A stretch of DNA of 64,000 nucleotides, taken from the NCBI RefSeq assembly GCF_900106535.1, contig NZ_FNOH01000006.1:62001-126000 (forward strand), read 5' to 3'. This stretch comes from Myxococcus xanthus (lineage in GTDB: Bacteria > Myxococcota > Myxococcia > Myxococcales > Myxococcaceae). The notes below the pieces were generated by a model, which was not told where the DNA came from, did not search any database, and was given only the letters and a program-made list of their open reading frames with translations. Of this stretch, positions 37,216-45,326 are shown one piece after another. The stretch's first letter is position 1; every line of letters starts with the position of its first letter. Both the position numbers and the translations under genes were made by a program.

Positions 37216-37318
37216 GCGGTCTCCATTGCGTCTGCGAGGTTGTCCTGTCTTCCGTGTAAACCTCGCGCGAGGAAGGAAGCAAACCGCCCCAGGCACCTGG
37301 GGTACGCTGGTCAACGAC

Positions 37319-37900
37319 ATGTCCGATGGCAATCAAAAGACGGTGCGCCCGAGCCACGTCCGCCGGACGTACATCCTGGACCGGCCTTTCCAGCTCAAAT
37401 ACATCCTGCTGTTGGCGGGGATTGGTGCCGGCAGCATCCTCGTGTTCGGACTGTTGGCGCACCGCGTCCACGTGTCGTCCACGGCCCTGGGACTGGACGG
37501 CGGGCAGACGCTGCTGTGGCTGACGGCGGTGGGCGCGCTGGGCACGGCGGTGGCGATGGGTCTCTTCGGCCTCGTCTTCACCCACCGGGTGGCGGGCCCC
37601 GTCCACGTCATGAGCCTGTATGTGGCGGCGCTGGCGGCCGGCCGCTATCCCCGGATGCGGCCGCTGCGGCGCGGGGACGAGCTCAAGCAGTTCTTCGACC
37701 GCTTCACCGAAGCGGTGACGCGCATCCGGGAGCGTGAGGCGGATGAGGCCTACGCGCTGGAGACCGTGCTGGAGGCCCTGCGACCGGTGGCCACCACGCC
37801 CGAGGCCCTGGAGGCGCTGGGCACCCTGAGCGCCCTGCACACGCGCAAACGTCAGGCGGTGGACACTCCCACCGGGAGCACCTTCAAGTCCGTGGCCTGA
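37319..37900 (+). CDS. Small membrane protein with a HAMP-like segment
   Basis: The protein has 193 residues from ATG 37319; the ribosome site is weak. Two transmembrane helices are visible, about 24-44 (LKYILLLAGIGAGSILVFGL) and 62-84 (LWLTAVGALGTAVAMGLFGL). After the second is a HAMP-like stretch (THRVAGPVHVMSLYVAALAA, with the conserved Pro), then GRYPRMRPLRRGDELKQFFDRF and a helical tail. It has no kinase, cyclase or methyl-acceptor domain, so it would be a signalling stub or a membrane scaffold. It lies 29 bases before fmt and diverges from the HEAT lipoprotein gene. Confidence 0.72.
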   Translation: MSDGNQKTVRPSHVRRTYILDRPFQLKYILLLAGIGAGSILVFGLLAHRVHVSSTALGLDGGQTLLWLTAVGALGTAVAMGLFGLVFTHRVAGPVHVMSLYVAALAAGRYPRMRPLRRGDELKQFFDRFTEAVTRIREREADEAYALETVLEALRPVATTPEALEALGTLSALHTRKRQAVDTPTGSTFKSVA

Positions 37901-37929
37901 GTCGCCCGGCGCAGGAGAAGCGCAACACC

Positions 37930-38868
37930 ATGAGCAGACCCCGCATCGTTTTCATGGGCACCCCCGAGTTCGCGGTGTCCTCACTGGCCGCCTGCTTCGA
38001 ACTGGGAGACGTGGTGGCCGTCGTCACCCAACCCGACAAGCCGAAGGGCCGCGGCAACACGGTGACGGCGCCGCCGGTGAAGGAGCTGGCCCTGTCGCGC
38101 GGCGTGCCCGTGCTCCAGCCCACCAAGCTGCGTACGCCGCCCTTCGCGGAGGAGCTGCGCCAGTACGCGCCCGACGTCTGCGTGGTGACGGCCTATGGCC
38201 GCATCCTCCCCAAGGATTTGCTGGAGCTGCCCACCCACGGCTGCGTCAACGTGCACGGCTCGCTGCTGCCGCGCTTCCGGGGCGCCGCGCCCATCCAGTG
38301 GGCCATTGCCCACGGCGACACGGAGACGGGTGTGTCGCTGATGGTGATGGATGAAGGATTGGACACCGGTCCGGTGTTGGCGATGAAGCGCATGGCCATT
38401 GCCCCGGACGAGACGAGCGCGTCGCTGTACCCGAAGCTGGCCGCGCTGGGCGGCGAGGTGCTGCGCGAGTTCCTGCCGGCCTACCTGAGCGGGGAGCTGA
38501 AGCCGGTGCCGCAGCCTTCCGAGGGCATGGTGCTGGCCCCCATCATCGAGAAGGACCAGGGCCGGTTGGATTTCACGAAGCCCGCGGTGGAGCTGGAGCG
38601 GCGCCTGCGGGCCTTCACGCCGTGGCCCGGGGCCTTCACCACGCTGGGCGGAAAGCTGCTGAAGGTCCACCGCGCGCAGGCCAGGGGTGGTAGTGGGGCT
38701 CCCGGCACGGTGCTGGCGTCCGGCCCGGACGGCATCGAGGTGGCATGCGGCGAAGGCTCGCTGGTGCTGCTGGACCTCCAGCCAGAAGGCAAGCGGGTGA
38801 TGCGCGCCGCGGACTTCCTGCAGGGGCACAAGCTGGCGCCGGGCAGCCAGCCCTTCGTCGCGGGCTGA
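37930..38868 (+). CDS. fmt: Methionyl-tRNA formyltransferase
   Basis: The protein has 312 residues, E. coli Fmt having 315. The N-terminus RIVFMGTPEFAVSSL, the formyl-donor binding HGSLLPRFRGAAPIQWAI (with the Asn-His-Asp site completed by MVMDEGLDTGPVL), and the C-terminal beta-barrel (about 205-305) are all present. It formylates Met-tRNA-fMet in the cytoplasm with 10-formyl-THF. The usual partner def is not in this window. The gene is followed by an AroQ-like gene and rsmB. Confidence 0.97.
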   Translation: MSRPRIVFMGTPEFAVSSLAACFELGDVVAVVTQPDKPKGRGNTVTAPPVKELALSRGVPVLQPTKLRTPPFAEELRQYAPDVCVVTAYGRILPKDLLELPTHGCVNVHGSLLPRFRGAAPIQWAIAHGDTETGVSLMVMDEGLDTGPVLAMKRMAIAPDETSASLYPKLAALGGEVLREFLPAYLSGELKPVPQPSEGMVLAPIIEKDQGRLDFTKPAVELERRLRAFTPWPGAFTTLGGKLLKVHRAQARGGSGAPGTVLASGPDGIEVACGEGSLVLLDLQPEGKRVMRAADFLQGHKLAPGSQPFVAG

Positions 38869-38890
38869 TGGGAGAACGGGTGATGGCCAT

Positions 38891-39814
38891 ATGAGACTGC
38901 TGGTACTGCACGGACCCAACCTGAACCTGCTGGGCGTGCGGGATGGCTCGTCCGGGGGGCGGCTGGAGGACCTGGACGCGGCGCTGCACGCGCGGGCGGA
39001 GGAGCTGGGGCAGGCGCTGACGGTGGTGCAGTCCAACCACGAGGGCGACCTGCTGGACACGCTCGGCGCGGAGTTGGAGGAGCTGGACGGCATCATCATC
39101 AACCCGGCCGGGCTGTTCGGCTCCTATTGCCTGAAGGAGGGGCTGGAGGCCGCCGGGCTGCCCGCCATCGAGGTGCTGTTCAAGCCCCCGGCCCGCGAAT
39201 CCGTGGTGGGGGAGGCCTGCGTGCTCCAGATTCACGGCGGGCCCGGCTTCGAGCCCTACCTGCAGGCCCTGGAGACCTTCGGCAGCGGCGTCTTCACGAC
39301 GGAGAAGCCGGAGTCGAAGAAGGCCCTGGGGAAGAAGAAGGGGAGCAGCTCCAAGGGGGCGAAGGTCACCCCCATCACCGTGCTCGAGCGCGCCGCGCGC
39401 AAGGAGGGCTCGTCGGAGACGGCCAGGTCCCTGTCCCGCGCGGCGAAGACGGCGGGGCCCACGAAGACGCTGGGCCGCAAGCTGGCGCCCGTGGAGGACC
39501 TGCGCGCGGCCCGTCAGGCGAAGACGCTGGGGCGCGGCGGCGGCAAGGGGCTCACCCCCGCGGCGGACCTGCTCACGCGCGCGCTGGTGCGCCAGAAGAT
39601 TTCAGACCGGCTTTCGGGCCGGCTCTCCGCCTCCGAGCTGGCCGCCTGGGCGCGTTCCCAGTATCAGGCGGTGCAGCGTGGCGCTCCGGCGGAGAATGGC
39701 CACCGTGAGCTGCTGGAGGAGAGCCTCCAGAGCCTCACCCTCTCCAACCTGCCCGCGACGCGGCTCTCGGATGAGCAGCTCGTGGACCTCTTGACCCGGC
39801 TCGACGAAGGATGA
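38891..39814 (+). CDS. AroQ-like protein, likely without dehydratase activity, with a C-terminal extension
   Basis: The protein has 307 residues. Residues 1-130 have the type II 3-dehydroquinate dehydratase fold by sequence: HGPNLNLLG at the start, SNHEGDLLDTLG, GIIINPAG and PAIEVL, with GFEPYLQALE at the end. Two catalytic residues of the family are missing. The Tyr expected after LGxRE is replaced (LGVRDGSSGG), and the His of EVH is Leu96. Type II enzymes have about 145-150 residues, so the last 170 are extra. These begin with a Lys/Ser-rich linker (SKKALGKKKGSSSKGAK) and end in helices. The stop overlaps the rsmB ATG (ATGA). A binding or regulatory role is more likely than DHQ dehydration. 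Confidence 0.8.
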   Translation: MRLLVLHGPNLNLLGVRDGSSGGRLEDLDAALHARAEELGQALTVVQSNHEGDLLDTLGAELEELDGIIINPAGLFGSYCLKEGLEAAGLPAIEVLFKPPARESVVGEACVLQIHGGPGFEPYLQALETFGSGVFTTEKPESKKALGKKKGSSSKGAKVTPITVLERAARKEGSSETARSLSRAAKTAGPTKTLGRKLAPVEDLRAARQAKTLGRGGGKGLTPAADLLTRALVRQKISDRLSGRLSASELAAWARSQYQAVQRGAPAENGHRELLEESLQSLTLSNLPATRLSDEQLVDLLTRLDEG

Positions 39815-41127
39815 ACGCCCGCGCACTCGCCATCCAGGTCCTCGCGCGTGTCCGCGCGACGGATGCCTACCTCAACGTCGTATTGGACACGCAGTTGTCC
39901 GAGTCGCCGCCGAAGGACCCGCGCGACGCGGCGCTCGTCACCGAGCTGACCTACGGCGCCACCCGGCGGCAGCTCGCGCTGGACTACGCGATTACCCGCT
40001 TCGCCGACCGCAAGCTGGACGCGCTGGAGGACAAGGTGCTGGCGGCCCTCCGCATCGGCGCCTACCAGATATTCCACACCCGCGTGCCGGCCCGCGCCGC
40101 GGTGGCGGAGACGGTGCAGGCGCTGAAGGAAGTGGGGCTGACGCGCGCGGCGGGCTTCACCAACGCCATCCTCCGCAAGCTGGCGGCCCTGCCCGCGCCG
40201 CCGCTGCCGCCCGCGTCCGACGTGGCATTGCACCTGTCGGTGCGGGAGAGCCATCCCCAGTGGCTGGTGGAGCGTTGGCTGCGCCAGTTCGGCCGCGAGC
40301 GCGCCGAAGCCATGCTGGTGGCCGACAACCAGGCGCCCGCGGTGGTGGTGCGCGCCAACACCGCGAAGGTGACGCGCGACGCGCTGCTCGCCCAACTCCA
40401 GGAGATGGGCGTGGACGCGAAGGCGACCACCGTGTCGCCGGTGGGCATCACGCTGCCGTCCGTGGGCCGCGTGGAGGACGTGTACGGCTACGCGGAGGGC
40501 CTGTGGCAGGTGCAGGACGAGGCCGCGCAGCTCGTGGGCGTCTACGGGGCGATTCCGGAGACGGCGCGCGTGCTGGACGCGTGCGCCGCGCCGGGCGGCA
40601 AGTCCTGCCACCAGGCGCAGTCACATGACGTGGTGGCGGTGGATCTCCACGCGCACAAGCTGCGGAAGATTGAAGCGGAGGCCCGGCGCCTGGGCCTGCA
40701 GCCGCGCCTGAAGGCCTACGCGCACGACGCCGCGGAGCCCTTCCCGGAGGAGTGGGGAGAGTTCCACGCGTTCCTGGTGGATGCGCCGTGTTCGGGGCTG
40801 GGCACGCTGCGCCGCCACCCGGAGCTGCGCTACCGCCGCAAGGAGGAGGACATCTCCCGGCTGGCCACGCTCCAGCGGCGCATCCTGGAGAACTGCCAGG
40901 ATGCGGTGCCGCCCGGGGGGCTGCTCGTGTACGCGGTGTGCACCATGGAGCCGCAGGAGGGGCAGGACCAGGTGGAGATGTTCCTGCGCAGCCACCCGGA
41001 GTGGACGGCCGAGCCACCCGTGCTGCCCGGCCTCAAGCTGCCGATGTCCCAGGCGTACCTGCGCACGCTGCCGGGACCGGAGGGCTTCGACGGGTTCTTC
41101 GCCGCGCGCCTCCGGAAGCTCTACTGA
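39811..41127 (+). CDS. rsmB: RsmB: 16S rRNA (cytosine(967)-C(5))-methyltransferase
   Basis: The protein has 438 residues (E. coli RsmB has 429). Residues 1-130 are a NusB-like helical domain (ARALAIQVLARVRATDAYLN). The SAM site is DACAAPGGKSCHQAQ. The catalytic loop is VDAPCSGLGTLRRHPELRYR and the second Cys is in YAVCTMEPQEGQDQV, as in m5C RNA methyltransferases. DVVAVDLHAHKLRKIE lies between them. It methylates C967 of 16S rRNA on naked or early ribosomal particles. Its start overlaps the AroQ-like stop, suggesting coexpression with fmt. Confidence 0.96.
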   Translation: MNARALAIQVLARVRATDAYLNVVLDTQLSESPPKDPRDAALVTELTYGATRRQLALDYAITRFADRKLDALEDKVLAALRIGAYQIFHTRVPARAAVAETVQALKEVGLTRAAGFTNAILRKLAALPAPPLPPASDVALHLSVRESHPQWLVERWLRQFGRERAEAMLVADNQAPAVVVRANTAKVTRDALLAQLQEMGVDAKATTVSPVGITLPSVGRVEDVYGYAEGLWQVQDEAAQLVGVYGAIPETARVLDACAAPGGKSCHQAQSHDVVAVDLHAHKLRKIEAEARRLGLQPRLKAYAHDAAEPFPEEWGEFHAFLVDAPCSGLGTLRRHPELRYRRKEEDISRLATLQRRILENCQDAVPPGGLLVYAVCTMEPQEGQDQVEMFLRSHPEWTAEPPVLPGLKLPMSQAYLRTLPGPEGFDGFFAARLRKLY

Positions 41128-41130
41128 CGC

Positions 41131-42039
41131 TCAGGCGTTCTCGGTGGGCGGCGGCACGTTGGAGGCGGCCTTGAACGCCTCCAGCACCGCGGCGGACGCG
41201 CGGTCCAGGTACTTGCCCTTGCGGATGAGCAGGCCAATGGGGCGCGACACCGGCCCCTCCGCGAAGGGCTTGGCGACCAGGGAGCCGCCCTTCACCTCGC
41301 CCTGCGCCGTGGACATGGGGAGGATGGCCACGCCCAGGCCCATCTCCACCGCCCGCTTGATGGTCTCCACGTTGTCCATCTCCATCACCGGGTTGATGTC
41401 GATGCTCTTCTCGCGGAAGAGCCGGTCCAGCGCCTTGCGCGTGGGCGCCTCGCGGTCGAACGCGATGAAGGGCACGCCCGACAGCGCGGTGAGGCTCACC
41501 TTCTGCTTCGTGGCGAAGGGGTGGTCGGGGGCACAGACGACCGACAGCTTGTCGTCGCGGAAGGGGAGGATGTCCACGCCCGCGCGGGGCTGCGGATAGG
41601 CGACGATGCCAATCTCCGCCGCGCCCAGAATCACGTCGTCGTACACCTGGTCGTTGCGCCGGTAGTTCAGGCGCATGTTCACCTTGGGGTGCGACTTGAG
41701 CAGTTGCTTCTGCACCGAGTTCAGCTCGTGCAACCCCACCGAGTAGATGGTGGAGACCGTGGTGGTACCCGCCACCTCGGTGGCCTGCTCACGAATCTCC
41801 TGCTCCACTTCGGCGAAGCGGGCGAGGATTTCCTTGCACCCGCGGAACAGCCGCTCCCCGGCCGGCGTCGGCGTCACCTGGCGCGCGCTGCGCGACAGCA
41901 GCTTCTGCTCGTACCGGTTCTCCAGCGCGCGAATCTGCTGGCTCACCGCGGATTGCGTGACGTGGTTGAGCTGCGCGGCGCGGGAGAATGAGCCTGTCTC
42001 GACCACGTCGCAGAACATCTTCAAGGATTCGAGCTGCAT
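41131..42039 (-). CDS. LysR-family transcriptional regulator
   Basis: ATG 42039 has GGAG nearby at ten bases, giving 302 residues. The N-terminal winged HTH is MQLESLKMFCDVVETGSFSR with AAQLNHVTQSAVSQQIRALE as the recognition region. The effector domain covers about 90-295 with the usual strand order (STIYSVGLHEL, IGIVAYPQPRAG, VEMGLGVAILPMS). It binds DNA as a tetramer and senses a small molecule; the ligand is not known. The 100 bases upstream are AT-rich for this genome and include ATAATTAGAATGCCTTTA, which could hold its operator. It is convergent with rsmB, with a 3-base gap. Confidence 0.92.
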   Translation of the reverse strand: MQLESLKMFCDVVETGSFSRAAQLNHVTQSAVSQQIRALENRYEQKLLSRSARQVTPTPAGERLFRGCKEILARFAEVEQEIREQATEVAGTTTVSTIYSVGLHELNSVQKQLLKSHPKVNMRLNYRRNDQVYDDVILGAAEIGIVAYPQPRAGVDILPFRDDKLSVVCAPDHPFATKQKVSLTALSGVPFIAFDREAPTRKALDRLFREKSIDINPVMEMDNVETIKRAVEMGLGVAILPMSTAQGEVKGGSLVAKPFAEGPVSRPIGLLIRKGKYLDRASAAVLEAFKAASNVPPPTENA

Positions 42040-42175
42040 AAGGTCATCTCCTACCCTCAAATCCAATGATTAGGCCAGAGATAATTAGAATGCCTTTACT
42101 TGGCTGCCAAACTACCTAACCCGCCAGGACTGCCTCCGGCCACTCATCGGACGACAGGAGGATTGCGGACGGGGC

Positions 42176-42484
42176 TCAGGACTGCTCGGGCCCCTCGGGT
42201 GGGGCCGGAGGGCGCGGGCGGAACAGGACGAAGAGGGAGGCGGCGAGCGCGGTGAGGGCGCCCCCGGCGAGCAACTGGGTGCGACCGACCTCCCGAGTGG
42301 CGTCCGTCAACAGCTGGCATTCGGGGCCGGTGAGGCCATCGCAGCTCGGGGCGGCGAAGCTGTTGCTCAGGCCCACGGCGAGCAGGCCCAGGCCGCCCAG
42401 GAGGAAGCCGCCCAGCAGGCCCGTCGCCGCGGAGCGGCCCAGGGACGGCCGCTGGGGGGAGGAGGGCTCCGGAGAGGAGGGCAT
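42176..42484 (-). CDS. Small two-span membrane protein of unknown function
   Basis: The protein has 102 residues with two hydrophobic helices, about 20-41 (TGLLGGFLLGGLGLLAVGLS) and 70-88 (TQLLAGGALTALAASLFVLF). Between them is a loop with two cysteines (SCDGLTGPECQLL), probably a disulfide outside the inner membrane. Both termini are polar and Pro-rich. I recognise no family. It is divergent from the glycosyltransferase gene, 70 bases away, and could share a promoter region. Confidence 0.6.
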   Translation of the reverse strand: MPSSPEPSSPQRPSLGRSAATGLLGGFLLGGLGLLAVGLSNSFAAPSCDGLTGPECQLLTDATREVGRTQLLAGGALTALAASLFVLFRPRPPAPPEGPEQS

Positions 42485-42554
42485 GCGGGCTGCTATAGCC
42501 GCGAGGGTGGGGCGGGCTCAACGGGGGGCGCGGCGGGCGCGTATGCTGCCGGGC

Positions 42555-43652
42555 ATGCGAATCCTCTACGGTGTCGTCGGCGAAGGCATGGGCCATGCGA
42601 CGCGCTCCCGCGTCCTCCTCGAGGAACTGACGAAGGAGCACGAGGTCCACATCGTCGTCTCCGGCCGGGCCCAGGACTATCTGGCCAAACGCTTCCAGAA
42701 CGTGCACGGCATCTGGGGGCTGACGCTCGCGTACGAGGGCAACTCGGTGAAGAAGTGGCAGACGGTGCTGCAGAACCTCACGGGCGCCGTGAAGGGCTGG
42801 CCACAGAACATCCGCCAGTACTTCGAGCTGGTGGACGGCTTCCGCCCGGACGTGGTGGTGAGCGACTTCGAGTCGTTCAGCTACATGTTCGCCCGGAATC
42901 ACCGGCTGCCCGTCATCAGCGTGGACAACATGCAGGTCATCAACCGGTGCAAGCACGAGCCGGCGCTGCTGGCGGGCCACGAGGACAGCTTCGAGACGTC
43001 GCGCGCCATCGTGAAGGCGAAGCTGCCGGGGGCCTTCCACTACCTGGTCACCACGTTCTTCTACCCGGAGCTCCGCAAGCGGCGCACCACGTTGGCCCCG
43101 TCGATTCTGCGCCCCGAAATCCTGGAGGCGAAGTCCGAGCCCGGTGAGCACCTGCTCGTGTACCAGACGTCGACGACGAACACGGCGCTGCCGGACATCC
43201 TCAAGGCCGCGGGCATCCCCTGCCGCGTGTACGGGCTGCGCCGTGACATCACCGAGGACCTGGTGGACGGCAACCTCACGTACCGGCCCTTCAGTGAAAA
43301 GGGCTTCATCGATGACCTGCGCACCGCGCGGGGCGTGGTGGCCAGCGGCGGCTTCACGTTGATGAGCGAGGCGGTGTACCTGCGCAAGCCGGTGCTGAGC
43401 GTGCCGCTGGAGGGGCAGTTCGAGCAGGTCATCAACGCGCTGTACCTGGAGCAACTGGGGTACGGCATGTACGTGAAGGCGCTGACGGTGGACGCGGTGA
43501 AGGAGTTCCTCACGCGCGTGCCCCGCTGCCAGCAGGCGCTCCAGGGCTACGAGCAGGACGGCAACACGCGGATGCTGGCCGCCCTGCGCGAACAGCTGGC
43601 CCTGGCCTACGAGCACCGTGGCCACTGGGCCATGGAGCGGGCGCAGGACTAG
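42555..43652 (+). CDS. MJ1255-type glycosyltransferase
   Basis: ATG 42555 gives 365 residues with the expected N-terminus MRILYGVVGEGMGHATRSRV; an ATG four codons earlier is possible. The two-Rossmann GT-B layout is seen. The C-terminal nucleotide-sugar half holds VYGLRRDITEDLVD, FSEKGFIDDLRTARGVVASG and GGFTLMSEAVYLRKPVLSVP, with EGQFEQVINALYLEQLGYG at the end. These match the conserved pieces of the MJ1255/UDP-glucuronosyltransferase-like family, and the fold is shared with MurG. The acceptor is unknown. No other glycan gene adjoins it. Confidence 0.83.
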   Translation: MRILYGVVGEGMGHATRSRVLLEELTKEHEVHIVVSGRAQDYLAKRFQNVHGIWGLTLAYEGNSVKKWQTVLQNLTGAVKGWPQNIRQYFELVDGFRPDVVVSDFESFSYMFARNHRLPVISVDNMQVINRCKHEPALLAGHEDSFETSRAIVKAKLPGAFHYLVTTFFYPELRKRRTTLAPSILRPEILEAKSEPGEHLLVYQTSTTNTALPDILKAAGIPCRVYGLRRDITEDLVDGNLTYRPFSEKGFIDDLRTARGVVASGGFTLMSEAVYLRKPVLSVPLEGQFEQVINALYLEQLGYGMYVKALTVDAVKEFLTRVPRCQQALQGYEQDGNTRMLAALREQLALAYEHRGHWAMERAQD

Positions 43653-43678
43653 CGCCCGCGTTCGCCGCCGGGGGGCCG

Positions 43679-44725
43679 TCAGTGCAGCGGCACTTCGGCC
43701 TCGTTGTTGCGCTCGGCCGCGCGCCGCGTCAGCTCGGTGAGCCAGGACTGGGTCAGCGGCGTTTCGCTCTGGCTGCCGCTGTAGCGGTCCTGGCTGCTGT
43801 CCTGGGGCATGAATCGGTTGGCCCAGGAGGTGAGGGTGGCCGTCAGGTTGGGGGCCAGCGTGCGGCCCACGGCGGCCAGCTTCGCCGGTGCGCCCAGCAG
43901 CGCCTCGGCGTCACCCCGCCGGCACGCGTCCAGAATCTTGCGCGCGGCCTGTTCGGCGCTCAGTGAGGTGAGGGGCAGGGAGTCCCCGGTGGCGAACCAC
44001 GCGTACTCCGCCTCGTGGTTGCCCTTGAAGTACGCGTTGCGTGGGCTGCCCGTGCGCATCAGCCCCGGGCACACCGTGGTGACGACGATGCCGTCCTGGC
44101 GCAACTCCGCGCGAAGGCCGTCCGACAGGCCCACCAGCGCGAACTTGCTGGCCGAATACGGTACCAGGTGGGGGATGCTCACCTTTCCGCCCACGGAGGC
44201 GATGTTGACGATGCGCCCCTTTCCGCGCCGCTTCATCTCCGGCAGCACGGCCAGCGTGGTGTACAGCGGCGCCCACAGGTGTGTGTCGATGGCTTCCTGG
44301 AAGTCCTCCAGCGTCATGGACTCCAGTGGCCCCACCTGGATGACGCCGGCGTTGTTGATGAGCACGTCCACCGTGCCCCAGCGCTCGTGGATGGCGGAGA
44401 CCATGGCCTCCACCTGCACCGGATCTCGCACGTCGCAGGGGATGGCGTAGACCTCGCCGCCAGTGCGCTCCAGCTCCTCGCGGGCCCGCTCCAGCGTCTG
44501 CTCGTCCCGGCCGCAGATGGCCACCCGGGCCTCTTCCTTCAGGAGCTGTCGCGCCAGCACCAGGCCCAGGCCGCGAGAGCCGCCAGTGATGAGGACGGTG
44601 CTGTCCTTGAATTGGAATCGGGAGCGGAGGATGCGGCGCAGTCCCAGCGCCGCGCCGATGCCGGCCGCGGCCACGGTGCCGAGCGAGATGCGGGACGAGT
44701 CAGAATCCTTGCGGTGAGCTGGCAT
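43679..44725 (-). CDS. SDR-family oxidoreductase with an N-terminal hydrophobic segment
   Basis: The protein has 348 residues; the ATG follows CCAGGAG. The Rossmann motif is TGGSRGLG (47-54), VLINNAGV is next, and the catalytic pair is YSASK after IVNIASVGGKVS. Residues 15-30 form a weak hydrophobic stretch (LGTVAAAGIGAALGLRR), so the enzyme could be membrane-associated. The C-terminus extends about 80 residues beyond a typical 250-residue SDR and ends in a polar Ser/Gln-rich region. NAD(P) is the expected cofactor; the substrate is not known. It lies 15 bases downstream of a thioredoxin-fold gene and is probably cotranscribed. Confidence 0.88.
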   Translation of the reverse strand: MPAHRKDSDSSRISLGTVAAAGIGAALGLRRILRSRFQFKDSTVLITGGSRGLGLVLARQLLKEEARVAICGRDEQTLERAREELERTGGEVYAIPCDVRDPVQVEAMVSAIHERWGTVDVLINNAGVIQVGPLESMTLEDFQEAIDTHLWAPLYTTLAVLPEMKRRGKGRIVNIASVGGKVSIPHLVPYSASKFALVGLSDGLRAELRQDGIVVTTVCPGLMRTGSPRNAYFKGNHEAEYAWFATGDSLPLTSLSAEQAARKILDACRRGDAEALLGAPAKLAAVGRTLAPNLTATLTSWANRFMPQDSSQDRYSGSQSETPLTQSWLTELTRRAAERNNEAEVPLH

Positions 44726-44740
44726 GGTGGACTCCTGGAG

Positions 44741-45214
44741 TCAGGGGGCGGGAGAGGGGGCCGCGGCGCTGGCCTGGATGAAGCGCTCCAGCACCTGCCG
44801 CACGTGGGGGGACGCGTTCTTTCCGGAGAAGTGGTGGCGCAGCCGGCCGGAGTCCGCGTCGAACACGAGCCACGCGGGCGTGTCCGCCACGTCGTAGGCC
44901 CGCGCCATGGAGCCGTCGTCCACGGCGATGGGGTGGTAGAGCCCGTGCTTTCGCGCGAAGGCCTCCACCGCGTTGGTGTCCCGCAACTCCTTGTCGGAGT
45001 GGGTGACATCCACGCTGATGACCTTCAGCCCCCGCGCACCGTACTCCGCGATGATGCGCTTCACCGCGTCGATGTCCTCGTCAGCACCGCGCTGCTTGAC
45101 GGAGAAGAAGTGGAGGAGGACGGGGAGCTCATCCAGCTCCGAGACATGGACGGGCGTGTTGATCCACCCACCGTCCGGGTCCAGCAGGGTGATGGGAATG
45201 TCGAGCGTGGGCAT
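44741..45214 (-). CDS. Thioredoxin-fold (TlpA-like) protein lacking the CxxC motif
   Basis: The protein has 157 residues. The fold pattern is clear: LPVLLHFFSV (the strand before the active site), KVISVDVTHSDKEL, TPAWLVFDADSGRLRHHFSG with the cis-Pro before strand beta-4. The place of the catalytic CxxC holds VKQRGADEDI, and there is no cysteine in the whole sequence. It cannot act as a disulfide reductase. It may bind a partner or be a peroxiredoxin-like relic. There is no signal peptide. Its stop is 15 bases before the SDR start. Confidence 0.78.
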   Translation of the reverse strand: MPTLDIPITLLDPDGGWINTPVHVSELDELPVLLHFFSVKQRGADEDIDAVKRIIAEYGARGLKVISVDVTHSDKELRDTNAVEAFARKHGLYHPIAVDDGSMARAYDVADTPAWLVFDADSGRLRHHFSGKNASPHVRQVLERFIQASAAAPSPAP

Positions 45215-45326
45215 AGGGGCTCCAACAAGACCTGGGTTCGGAAAGGACGCGACTCAAGCTAGGCACGCGTGGCCGCTTCCGGGCGTCGCTGGACGGCAGG
45301 TCGCGAAGCAGGCAGACACTCACGGC

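Noticed and set aside
42040-42175. A gene in the AT-rich gap upstream of the LysR regulator
   Set aside because: No frame with a start and ribosome site is seen. The lower GC is better explained by promoters.
42144-43625. Long minus-strand open frame over the glycosyltransferase
   Set aside because: It is antisense to a clear MJ1255-type protein and translates to a His/Arg/Leu-rich string with no motif.
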